Source of the DNA: Schizochytrium sp. CCTCC M209059 | Lineage: Eukaryota > Sar > Bigyra > Thraustochytrida > Thraustochytriidae | Assembly (NCBI GenBank): GCA_000818945.1 | Contig: KN805379.1 | Coordinates: 403,209 to 457,857 of the forward strand | Length of the DNA: 54,649 nucleotides | Direction of reading: 5' to 3' | In this document: in pieces, positions 1-9,520 of the stretch | How positions within the stretch are numbered: the stretch's first letter is position 1 | Layout of the letters: each line of letters starts with the position of its first letter | Translations under genes and position numbers: made by a program | The notes under the pieces: generated by a model | What the model was told of the DNA's origin: nothing | The model's database searches: none | The model's input: the letters and a program-made list of their open reading frames with translations, nothing else

Positions 1-23
1 GGGGGGGGGGGGGGGGGGGGGGG
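1..23. repeat. G homopolymer at window edge
   Basis: The window opens with 23 uninterrupted G residues followed by GC-rich low-complexity DNA. A pure G run at a sequence end is most often a sequencing or assembly artefact, and it does not resemble a TTAGGG-type telomere. No gene is supported in the first 790 bases. Confidence 0.7.
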
Positions 24-791
24 CGGCGTTCGTTCGCGCAAACACTCACTCGCTGTCCGCGTTGTATCCCCGCCCCGCCGCGCGGGTTCGCGCCGCCGCA
101 CAATTCGCACGTGCGCACACGCACGCGCAACGCAACGCAACGCAACGCAACGCAACGGAAATCCCGCGTGACGAGGCGTACATGCGTGATGCGCGCTGCG
201 AGGCGGGGAGAGACCGTCCGCGTCGGCGACTCTGCTCCGTGCATCCGGGTTCAGACGGTGATACCCCGTGGCTCGGCTTTGCAGGGCCTCGTCTCGACTT
301 GCTTCGACCTCGGTAGAGCAGCCTTGCGCCGCGTTGACTCTCGCTGGCTTGCTTGCTGGCTGGCTTGCTTGCTTGCTTGCTGGCTTGCTTGCTTGCGAAC
401 CCTGGCCGCTGTCTGTACACGGCACTCGCATCTCCGCGCTCGCTCGCGCGCGCCAGCGCCTCGCGCCTCTAGGTCTACATGTGCGCCGCCCGTCCGTCCA
501 GGAGAACGAATGAACGAACGAACGAACGTATGAACGTATGAACGAACGGAGATGGAGGGAACGGGCGGGAAAAGAGAAAGGAAGGAGAAGCGAACCGCGC
601 GCGACTCGAGTCCGCGCGGCGTTCATGTGCCGCTTCCAGGAGCCCGCGGAACGCCGGCCGCACAGACGCCGCACAGCCACCAGCCCCGTCTCGGCCTGCC
701 TGCCTCTGATCAGAGTCTTTCTTTCGCGGGCGAGGGAGGTGGCCGAGAGAAGAAGCGACGGTCCCGCGCGGGATTCGCCTGCGTGAACTTA
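24..791. repeat. Low-complexity, simple-repeat region
   Basis: This stretch holds a CGCAA pentamer array (about 126-156), a CTTG/CTGG tetramer array (343-396) and a GAAC tetramer array (about 506-549). Open frames on both strands here translate into repetitive Ala/Arg/Ser/Cys-rich peptides with no recognisable domain, so no gene is called. Confidence 0.6.
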
Positions 792-820
792 CAGTCAACG
801 AGACCATAAATCGGTAATTA
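792..820 (+). repeat. Left terminal inverted repeat of the transposon
   Basis: This is a 29-bp sequence starting CAGTCAACGAGACC and ending GGTAATTA, exactly complementary to 2752-2780. The preceding bases are TTA. It is the likely transposase binding and cleavage end. Confidence 0.85.
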
Positions 821-980
821 GCCTCTCATATTTCCTTCCGTCCACGCGAGAAGCGGCGCTTTTTAAGATGAACTGGAAAAAGTCGACGGCGTGCAGATCG
901 CGACGAAGCGCGCGGCTACGACCAACGCCAGCGAGCATACGACGCAGACTTGCGGTGAAGAGGGGGTGTGTGCTAAAACG

Positions 981-2615
981 ATGAGCGGGTCCCCCAAGCG
1001 TCGCCGGATATCACCATCTCAAGAGCAAGGGCGCCCGCGAAATGAAAGCGTCAAAACCCGGGTAACGGCGACCATCGAGGGCTGCGAAGGAGAACTTGAG
1101 GCCATCAGAAAAGCTCGTGGACGACCGGTGCTCACGTCTCAAGAGCGCTTCATGGCTCTACACGCTTATTTTGCGTATCAAAAAGATCAGTTGGCTTCGC
1201 AGAAAAAGACAGGCCGCAAGTGGCCGATTAACGCGATGGCAAATGTGGCCGCAATGCTGGGCATATCCAAGTCCACGCTCGCTCCTCTCATCAAGAGCTG
1301 GACTGATTCTCGAACCAGTGAGACTGGCGATCGCAGTCTGCAACCAGTCTCGAATCGCGGCAATCGAGAGGCTAAGCCGAGACGTGTTCCAACGACGAAG
1401 CAGGTATTCTTCAAGATTCGTGACTTCGTGCGCGAAAGGCGGCTGCGGCATGAGGCTGTGTCAGCCAGACACGTCACAGACTACCTGGTAGAGACTGGGG
1501 TGCTTTCAATTATCCATGACGAAGGCGGTGTGATAGACGCCAAAGACTACAGTGCTGCTCTTCGGGCCACACAGTCCTATCTGGTCGCGATGGGCTTCTG
1601 CCGTGGGAAGCGTCCGGGAAAGGTTTCGTTAAAGGTCGAACATATTGCTCTGCGCGACGATTACATCGTCAGACTCTTACAGAATCGATCCCTTCCGCCT
1701 GAGTTGCAGCTAAGGGAGGTCTATCTTGATGAGTCATACGTGCATCAACACTACCATAGGTTTGATAAAAGTCTATTTGATCCAATGGACGCGGAAGACA
1801 CAACGACGCGCGTTCAACACAAAGGACGTAGGTATTGTATTCTGGCTGCCATTCAGAATTCGAGTCCAAAATACCTAGATCGTGAAGCTGGCCTCGTGCC
1901 AGGCTCTATTTGGACGTTTTGTCCGCAAGCAGCTGACGCGAGCAAAGGAGACTACCACAAGAACTTCAACGGGACGAATTTTGCATTGTGGTGGCGGACG
2001 CAGCTCCTGCCTAACCTTCATGAGCCGTCCCTGATCATAATGGACAATGCGAGCTACCACAAGACGCTGCCGCCAACCGCACCCGACGTCGCGAAGCTAA
2101 AGAAACGGGAGGTTATTGCAGCGCTTTATCGTTATCAGATACCGCACGACGCAACGAGCACAGTTGCGCAGCTGAAAGTTCTGCTGAAGAACTGGATCAA
2201 GGAGAAGGTGCTGCCGGAAGTGATCGAGGCAGCAGAGAGGGCAGGGCATCGTGTCCTCTTCACGCCACCTCACTACTCGGATCTTCAGCCCATCGAACTG
2301 ATTTGGGCTTACGTGAAAGGAAACATTGCAAGGCAATACACGAAGGACACCACTCTTCAAGATGTGAAGCAGAGACTCGATGCCGAGTTCATCAAACTCG
2401 AGCAACCCTCCGGTCGAGACTTGGTGAAGAGGATTATCGTCTCACGCGATCGTGTCGTAGAGGAGTTTCGTAGTGAATCCTCGATTGAAGATGGTGTTGA
2501 AACTGACAGCGATGATGGTGATGATGATGATGACCTTTTTGAAGAAGATTACGACGTTGATGAACTCGAAAAGCAGCTCGAAGCTGTCCTAACAATTACA
2601 GATGGTCGATCCTAG
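981..2615 (+). CDS. Tc1/mariner-IS630-type DDE transposase
   Basis: The protein catalyses cut-and-paste movement of the surrounding element by binding its terminal repeats. The frame is open from about 891, but the first in-frame ATG is at 981, giving 544 residues. An N-terminal helix-turn-helix-like segment (about residues 50-100) precedes the DDE_3-type catalytic domain. The catalytic acids are the Asp of YLDESY (about residue 248), the Asp of IMDNASYH (about 353) and the Glu of QPIELIW (about 437). The second Asp and the Glu are about 83 residues apart, far more than in classical Tc1 or mariner, because of an inserted helical segment. This recalls the long-spacing DD82E-like branch of the superfamily (from memory). 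The tail is strongly acidic. The gene lies inside perfect terminal repeats and has no internal stop, so it looks intact. Confidence 0.85.
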   Translation: MSGSPKRRRISPSQEQGRPRNESVKTRVTATIEGCEGELEAIRKARGRPVLTSQERFMALHAYFAYQKDQLASQKKTGRKWPINAMANVAAMLGISKSTLAPLIKSWTDSRTSETGDRSLQPVSNRGNREAKPRRVPTTKQVFFKIRDFVRERRLRHEAVSARHVTDYLVETGVLSIIHDEGGVIDAKDYSAALRATQSYLVAMGFCRGKRPGKVSLKVEHIALRDDYIVRLLQNRSLPPELQLREVYLDESYVHQHYHRFDKSLFDPMDAEDTTTRVQHKGRRYCILAAIQNSSPKYLDREAGLVPGSIWTFCPQAADASKGDYHKNFNGTNFALWWRTQLLPNLHEPSLIIMDNASYHKTLPPTAPDVAKLKKREVIAALYRYQIPHDATSTVAQLKVLLKNWIKEKVLPEVIEAAERAGHRVLFTPPHYSDLQPIELIWAYVKGNIARQYTKDTTLQDVKQRLDAEFIKLEQPSGRDLVKRIIVSRDRVVEEFRSESSIEDGVETDSDDGDDDDDLFEEDYDVDELEKQLEAVLTITDGRS

Positions 2616-2751
2616 AGGTTATATAGTAAAAACTCTAATAATGGTTACAATCAACTATTATCCAAATACGAGTTGGGCTCAACAATTAGCACAGAGGCCC
2701 GCCAACAACGCCCCTTCCCCCGGCCCTGTGCAGCTCCCTCCATTGCCTTTA

Positions 2752-2780
2752 TAATTACCGATTTATGGTCTCGTTGACTG
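2752..2780 (-). repeat. Right terminal inverted repeat of the transposon
   Basis: This is the exact 29-bp reverse complement of 792-820. It is followed by GTA rather than the TTA that precedes the left end. It forms the end of the 72-bp block (2709-2780) that is duplicated at 6179-6250. Confidence 0.85.
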
Positions 2781-4121
2781 GTAATCTACTAGCCTAAGCA
2801 CTCATGCCGCAAGGATGGTGCAGGACCGTACTGGCAACAGGTTTTCTTGAGGACAAAAAAATATGCGAAATTTTTTTGATGATCGGCGCGGCGCGTGTGC
2901 ATGAGGAAAAAAACGCGTGGAAAGGAGGATAAACGACCCAAAGGGGGGAGGGGGGTGGGAGGGAGAGGGGGGGGGTTAACGTTGGATACTTTGTCGGCGT
3001 TAATTTTTTTTATCAACGCTTTCTGTTTCGCCGCCGCTGTTGAAATATCCGCTAGCCATAGAATTGCATTTGTGCATTGCGCGTGTAGCTTTCTACAGCT
3101 GACGTCCTTGCTCACTTTGAAGCACTCAACTTGGTCTTGTGTAAAAGAAATTCCACTGCGAGCTACAGTTTCCGCTCTGTAATCATGGACTTACTGGGAT
3201 GCACATCAGCGATGACCCGTCAGGACGACTTGGAGTCATTCATTCTTCATGGCGTTGCATGTACCCTCTGATGCAAGGTTGGCCTAATCCATTATTTAGC
3301 GGAACCCTTCGGATGACGCGATAAGAGAGAGTGTGAACCGAGGCGGTGGTGGCTTGATGGTCTTTGCGGCAATTTAGAGTGGGTGAGCAAAAGGGGAAAA
3401 AAGGGAGAGTATGAATGGGGGAAGAGGGAAACAAACAGAGAGAGGGAGAGAGAGAGAGACAGAGAGAGAGGGAGGTAGAGTGAGAGTGAAGGGGACAGAG
3501 AAATGGAGAAAATAACATGAGGAGAGAGACAGAGATCCAGGGAGAGAGACAGAGAGTAAGAGAGCGAGTGTGGTCGAGGTAGGGATAGCCATACTATTTG
3601 ATAGACAACTAGAGAGGAGCGCAGTCGGGGGTAAATTAGAAATTGCGAGACGAGATAAAGAAGTGGAGAATGTTTTATCGGAAATTTGTGCAAATCATCT
3701 CTCTCTGAGCAAGCATCACTTGGCGTACCCCTGATGACTGGAATTGCGGACTCTCTAGTTTGTGTCGACTGACGCTACTCCAGACTGGCAACTGCTATTT
3801 GAAGCAAGTCTAAGCCAAAGGGCTACAGCGTGGACGTCGCGGCTGCGGCAGACGAGACGCTGCAGCAACGGCAGCCCGCGCAAGCAGCGACGCGGACTCT
3901 CGACGGCCGGCTGTCGCCGGCCGGCGGTCGAGACCACAAGGCACGCTGTCGCAATATCTCGCGTTTACCACACGCTCGGGCCACGCGTGTCTCCGCAACA
4001 AAACTGCCCGAAAAGGCCCGTAGCGCAGCGAGAGACAAACCATACATATCGAATAACCCCAGAAAGAAGCAGACTACTCGCGTAAGGTGGTCCGCGCGGC
4101 GCTGTTGCAGCAAAGCCAAAG
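2781..4121. repeat. Gene-free stretch with GA-rich tract and GC hairpin
   Basis: There is no convincing gene. A G-rich patch lies near 2940-2975 and a long purine (GA/GAGAC) tract at about 3370-3575. Frames through the tract give only Ser/Leu-rich repeats. A strong 7-bp GC hairpin (CGGCCGG at 3904-3910 with CCGGCCG at 3917-3923) sits about 200 bp upstream of the next start codon and could lie in its 5' leader. Confidence 0.5.
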
Positions 4122-5735
4122 ATGCTTGCACCACGACTTCCGAGCAAGAACTCGCTCAAGGGATCACTGAGATATGCAAAAAACCACCGTTTTGCTCTTC
4201 TTGGCATTGTCTGCGCGATTGTGCTGCTGTGGAACGTGTTAAGCCAGCGATACGAATTGAAAGAATGGAATCCTCAACCCCAAGGTTGGACGACCTCCGA
4301 TAAGGGCTACGTTCTGACTGGCAAGCGACGCAACGGGGAGCCGCCTTTCCGACCCGACGAGGAGGTTCTCGCAACGCAGCCAAAGTATCGGATGGACCGA
4401 GACTTTCTTCGCCCCCCTCCAGTTGACAAAAACGGCAATCGCATGGGCCCGCCTGGTATTGGTCAGTTCCCCGACACGCGCATCAAGGCCGTCATTTTTT
4501 AAGATGGAGATCAGGGACGCGAACCCTTTGACGGTGACAATTTGATTAACTACCAACCTACTCTCGGTGGCAGCCTTGTGCAGTCTCTTCGCGGCAAGAA
4601 TAAAAAACAGCCCGAACGCAGCGAGAAGGAAAGCCTCGTCTTTCTCATTACGGGGCAGCTTTCACGCCTGGAGCTGGAAAGCAAAATTGTCAACGTCTTT
4701 GAGCCACAAATGGAGCGCTACGACGTCGATGTTATCCTCTTCCTCAAGGTATTTGTCAAGCTCGAGTCCATGAGCCTGCCGCGGTGGCCCAGTCCATACG
4801 AGATTACCGACTGGGACGACGCATATCTCAAGTCGTGGGCAAGAGACTCGGTTCCTGGCATGATCCCAGAGTCGCTCCGTATTGAGCACGTTTCAGAGCA
4901 ACGCAATGGCGAGCCTTTTACTTTTCGCAAGATTATTCACATGGAGGTGCGCTCGCGTAGCTCGTCTGGGACCATGTCCTGGCAGATTGTGCTCATCAAC
5001 AAGGAGAACGACGGATTGGTGGTGTACCCCCCCGAGCTCTCAGACAGCTCGGACTGGAACGCCTGGATGGACGCTCAGCAAGACACCTTTCGAAATTTTC
5101 GCAAAGCGATGATGTTCATTGAGGATATGGAGCTCCAGAGAGAGAAATACTTTGATGTCGTTTTTCGCATGCGCGATGACACCTTTGCGTTTGGCCCGTT
5201 CTTAATTCCTCCGGATTTTGACCGCGACTCCTTTGGTACGACCCAGTGTGGGCTTTCCTCATACCCCAACGGTTACTCGGATCACAACTTTATTCTGGGC
5301 CGTAACATCGCAAGCAAGGTTCTCCGCGGCTTCGCTGAGGATTTTTACTTTCGCATCACCGAAATGTACCTTTTTGTGGAGAATTACCTGTTTCGAATTA
5401 TCAACTACGTGAAGCCGCGCAAGATCATGCGCATTCCGGACTGTTCATGGCCATTTTTCCCCATCCTGTACGCTGATCTCGGCAATGGACAGTGGCGAAT
5501 GGAGTTTCGTGAATTCGAGATTAGCCATGTTTGGCGTTTCAGGTGTCCCAAAAAGTGGCATCATTGGCCAAGCAACCCAAAACAGTGTGCGTGGATCCAA
5601 CCCGATTTTTGGCTTCATTCTCGGACACCTGCTCTTCAGGCCTACCTACCGCTTCACACTATGGAGAAAGACCAGGTTCCCGACGATATGCTCGAAACCC
5701 TAGAGTGGTACGGCCGGAAGTGGCCGAATTCATGA
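4122..5735 (+). CDS. Type II membrane protein, glycosyltransferase-like (intron inferred)
   Basis: The ATG at 4122 starts a short basic N-tail followed by one hydrophobic helix (about residues 24-42, around ALLGIVCAIVLLW), which is typical of Golgi type II enzymes. The lumenal part contains FLITGQLSR, a FRMRDDTFAFGPF segment with paired acids, and many Trp/Phe residues. This resembles uncharacterised glycosyltransferase-like families (DUF7796 type, from memory). An in-frame TAA at 4500-4502 splits the gene, yet both halves are in the same frame. A 48-nt intron (4456-4503, GTATTG to TTTTTTAAG) or a 42-nt one (4462-4503) would remove the stop and keep the frame, giving about 521-523 residues. 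If neither is spliced, this is a broken gene. It lies between a transposon and a detached transposon end. The function is tentative. Confidence 0.6.
4456..4503 (+). other. Candidate 48-nt intron removing an in-frame stop
   Basis: The segment begins GTATTG, ends in a T-run plus AAG, and has a length divisible by three. Removal deletes the TAA at 4500-4502 and joins the two open halves in phase with a GAT codon across the junction. A 42-nt alternative uses the GTCAGTT donor at 4462. The other introns in the window are 120 and 138 nt, so this one would be unusually short. Confidence 0.45.
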
Positions 5736-6178
5736 GTCGCGAGCTCGCACAGAGTCACACACTAATTTTTCGCTTCAGTAGACACTTTTTTCCAATGCCA
5801 GGGACCGAACTCTCTGCAATCCTGTCTTTTGATGGCGCGTACTTGCGAGTCTTGTAATTTCAGCAACTTTTGCGTCCCTGTTTTCTGTCTTCTTCTTTTT
5901 TTTTTTTTAAATCAAAAGCGAAAGGAGAGCTCGCGCGTGCGTAGCATTAAGACAGAGCCCCCCGTATAGGGCTCTCCACACCAGTGTGGAGGGGAATATC
6001 TGGACGCACGTTGAATGAACCGTGCGATCACGAGGCCGACGCGGAAGTCCATCTCTGCCAAAGGGAGGGGATACCCTGCGGGGCTGAAGACCCCGCGATC
6101 TGAAGTGCGTTTTCAGTCTGAGCTACAGTGAACTAGTGAATGATTAGTTATATTCAGTATCTTTCTCCGCAATTGAGG
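5736..6178. other. Gene-free stretch with four clustered hairpins (5955-6096)
   Basis: There is no open frame of note. Four perfect stems occur in 142 bases: GAGCCC/GGGCTC (5955-5960 with 5969-5974), CTCCACAC/GTGTGGAG (5974-5981 with 5984-5991), CGCACG/CGTGCG (6005-6010 with 6021-6026) and GCGGGG/CCCCGC (6078-6083 with 6091-6096). The first two share position 5974, so they cannot both form at full length. The density suggests a structured RNA or 3' UTR element, but I cannot assign it to a known family. Confidence 0.35.
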
Positions 6179-6250
6179 CGCCCCTTCCCCCGGCCCTGTG
6201 CAGCTCCCTCCATTGCCTTTATAATTACCGATTTATGGTCTCGTTGACTG
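6179..6250 (+). mobile_element. Detached right end of the transposon (72 bp)
   Basis: These 72 bases are identical to 2709-2780, including the 29-bp right terminal repeat, and lie in the same orientation. They are followed by TTA (6251-6253), which matches the TTA before the left end at 789-791. No left repeat is visible nearby. It may be a relic of a second copy or the outer end of a larger composite unit. Confidence 0.8.
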
Positions 6251-7884
6251 TTAGTTGCGTGGCGCGGGCTATCATGGCAACACTGGGGTGGCAGACAGAT
6301 AGAGGATCACCTAGAGTCTGCTAGAGTTTCCGCGCCGGGAACGGCTAGCCATTGTGCTGGCCGGTCACGGATGGCGAAGGATTGGGGAAGGGTCCAGATG
6401 TTCAAAACAGAACCGATCGAATCGATCGATTGATTAGCGAACGGTTTGGCCTTCCTCTCCACGAGCGTGACATGACTGAATGGAGGACCCAGCATTGAAA
6501 TTTTTATTCTCAGCTCGCCAAGACAATGATTGTCAATGACACTGTAAAGCCAGGCTGGCTGTCCTTCGGAGCCCAGGTGCAGGCTATTTGTTACGCGGTC
6601 GGTCGGCCAATCGATGCTCACCATCGCTGTCAGCGAGCCAAACAATGTCCGCTGATAAGTATAGATAATGGGGTCAGAGTGGTGCGGGCAAGCTACGGCG
6701 GGACAGACCAATTTATTGGCTAGGTCCTCGACGCTCACGTTGCACAAACCTACCGCAGCTTCCCGCACTTTCGAGGCTCGCTTCAGTGGGGCCACGCCGC
6801 TGTGGAAGGAGATGAGATGTGAACCGCGCGAAAGACACGCTTGCATACTTTATTACTGTCATTACTTGCTTGCTTCGCTTGTTTGCTTCGCTTGTTTGCT
6901 TCGCTTGGCTGTCTGCCTGGTTGTTGCTTGCCCCCTTCAAGCCCTGTCCTGGCCTGCGTTGGAACTTCGCCCGGCCCTAGGCTCTTGCGCGAACCGTTTT
7001 GGCCGGCCGCTGCCGCCATTGCGCAGTTGCTGCGCTGCTTGCATCGGCCGTCTGCGTGCCGGGACATGCGATCCCAGCGCGAGGGTGACGCGCGCCCCCA
7101 CTTGTTCGTTTGCGTAGCCCCGCTTGCCGCCGAACGAACGCGTGGGAGACGCAAGGAAGGCCGACTTGAGGGCTGTGGCCCGCTGTGGCGCATCGCTAAG
7201 CCAGGGTTGCTTGCGAGGGTCGTGGACGCACACGGCGCGCCTTCTTATCACTCTGCTGCTGCAGCTGCGTGGTACTATCGCTCCTGCTCAAGCGCCTTGC
7301 GTGCGGTTGGTTTCTCGCGGCATTAACTTGAGGGAAAGGGAGAGAGACCCTGCTGGCGGAAGCAGCCCGGACAGAGCTGTCCCAGCGCCGCGCTGTCTGT
7401 GTCTGTCTGTGTGTCTGCTTGTCCCTCTGTCTGTCTGTGCGTCTGCTTGTCCCTCTGTCTGTCTGTCGTCCCTGCCGGCTGCAAGCCAGCGTGAGCAAAT
7501 GTGCTGCGCGCGCTGGCACACCTCCACGTCACCTCTCTCGCAGCCCGCCGCTGCTGCCAGCACGAGTGGCGGGAGCCTTCCCACTGGGCGTGTTCATGTC
7601 GGTCAATGCACACACGAACTGAAGGGATCGTCCGAGTCGTGCTGGAGCGGCCTCTGCCAGGCTGAAAGGCCCGCGGGACAGAACGGAGCCGGCCACGCAG
7701 GAACGGGCGGGGTCTTCTTCTTCACCCTCTCCCCCTCCTCTGAGCCTCGCTATCTCTCTCACGCGCTCCCTCTCTCGCTGGTCTCGCTGGCCGGACCATC
7801 ATGCATGTATGCATGCGTGCGTGCGTGCATGGCGTGGAAGCTGCAGGCCCTCGCGGGCGCTCGTTGCTCCAGGTTCCCAGGAGC

Positions 7885-7885
<1 letters not shown>

Positions 7886-7918
<33 letters not shown>
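7886..7918. repeat. GCT trinucleotide microsatellite, 11 units
   Basis: There are eleven uninterrupted GCT units. In different frames this gives poly-Ala, poly-Cys or poly-Gln, but the surrounding frames carry no domain, so I regard it as non-coding. It is a candidate length-polymorphic site. Confidence 0.85.
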
Positions 7919-7920
<2 letters not shown>

Positions 7921-9448
7921 AAGAGCGCGGGCGGGCGGGCGGGCGGTCGGTCGACCGGTTTGGTCTGCATCACATTGACGGTTGCGCCTCCCCGCTCTTG
8001 AGCAGGCAGACACGCCAGCGTGCGTGCGACAGACGCACGACGGACACAGGGACGTCCAGAATGACAAAGTGCCGAGACGCCCGCCCACAGAGAGATCACG
8101 GCCGCGTTCTTCTTCGCTCCGTTCGTGATCGGCTGTGCTCTCTCCGCCATAACATTCGTACTTTCCGGCGGCCAGCGCAAGCCGCCGATTGCACAAGCAA
8201 TTGTGCATGCCCGCAGGCTGGAGTGGCCGAGGCATGAACACGGGACGGAGGGACGGCCCTTCCTGGCGCGACTGCGAGCGTATACAAGAAGACGCCAATC
8301 CGCGCGGACGGCTCCACATGCGTCCGCGTGCAGTGGTGGCTGTAGCGGCGGCGGTTCGGCCAGGAAGCGGAAGCGAACAAGAAACAGAGTAGTGGAGCTC
8401 TCTGCACATGGACGAAAGCAGCCACCCCTCCATCCCCCTCTCCTGGGAACACAAGAGGAGCACAATCAAGCACATAAACGCTGCGGACACCACGCTGCAG
8501 CTGAGCGGAGACTAGCATCAAACCTAGGCCTACGTAGGAGTGGTACGGAACACTCGCTTCTTTCTTTCTACTCGCGATTCAAAGCTTGCAGTGAGATGAA
8601 ATTAATTTCAAATTTTGATTCTCTTCCGTAAATCTGCGGGCTTGTCCGTGACGAGTGTAACTCGCCAGTGGCCTAGGCCAGCCGCAACGAAAGCACTGTG
8701 GGTGGTCTCTCTTACCTTTATTTTTTTTTTTCAAGTTGACCGAGGTTTAAACTGGCTCCCCCACGACACAAGGGCCCGCGCCCTGTTGCTTTCAAATTAT
8801 GCTCCTCGGCCGAGTCCCGGGCCGCTCGCCGAGGTCGTCTGCGTCCGTCTTGGCCGTCCTCGCTGCCAGATGCGCCCCCGCTCGGCCCACATTGATTTAC
8901 CGCCGCCGGGAGCGGCCAGCGCGGCGGCGGCTTTCTTGATGCACAAGTGGAAAGAGGGAGTAGAGCCTCGCTAGCTTGTTCAGGCTTAGCCCAGCTAGCT
9001 GGCAGTGGCCATGATGGGTGCGTGGATGGACTAACCGACGGCGACGAAAGCGCGAAGCAGCTACGGGCTCTACGCGTACCAAGCTCCTCCTGCGAGCCTT
9101 GGCAGCCCAGGGTCGAAAGAATGTGTAGAACTCCCGTGACCTCGCAAACGTCACGAGTCTTCGGTTGAAATGCCGGTCGGCCCAAGCCTGGTAACGAGAC
9201 GCCGCGAGACGCCGCGGACGACCGACTTGCACGGCCTCTTGGCACGACCGACGCTCGCTGCGCGTGCACGGACACTCTCAAAGCAGCTCTTGGCCGGTGC
9301 ACGAGGCGGGCACGGCCTGCAGAAGCGACCAAGCGACGCAACCAGGCTTAGGGGGGGTTGCACCGAAAACGAGGTAGCTGTGCGAGGGCCAGCTATCAAC
9401 GCGAGTGAGCTCTCGACGCGAGTGAGCCGTCGACGCCGCTGGTCAAAC

Positions 9449-9475
9449 CTTGCTTGCTTGCTTGCTTGCTGGCTT

Positions 9476-9519
<44 letters not shown>
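9449..9519. repeat. CTTG/CTGG tetranucleotide array
   Basis: About 71 bp of CTTG units grade into CTGG units. Related arrays lie at 343-396, 10238-10279, 19783-19830 and 25739-25762, so the motif family recurs across the window. Confidence 0.8.

Positions 9520-9520
<1 letters not shown>

Larger units (their letters stand above)
792..2780 (+). mobile_element. Tc1/mariner-like DNA transposon, apparently complete
   Basis: The element is bounded by perfect 29-bp terminal inverted repeats: 792-820 begins CAGTCAACGAGACC and 2752-2780 is its exact reverse complement. It encloses a single long DDE transposase gene on the + strand. The left end is preceded by TTA (789-791) and the proximal right end is followed by GTA (2781-2783), so the target duplication is not clean. 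The last 72 bp recur without change at 6179-6250. Intact repeats and an open transposase suggest recent activity, which is an inference. Confidence 0.85.

Noticed and set aside
1..23. Telomere-like end
   Set aside because: A pure G run is not a telomeric repeat and fits a sequencing artefact.
5955..6110. Possible U1 snRNA
   Set aside because: Short matches to U1 loops are present, but the 5' ACUUACCUG element and an Sm-binding site are missing and the stems do not fit the U1 order.
6307..6846. A 179-codon minus-strand open frame
   Set aside because: It has no recognisable domain, and isolation in repeat-rich DNA makes chance openness likely. Transcript data could change this.
7722..8493. 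Two overlapping minus-strand open frames of about 245 codons with poly-Gln or poly-Ala
   Set aside because: The homopolymers come from the GCT microsatellite, and the remaining sequence has no domain or codon bias of its own.
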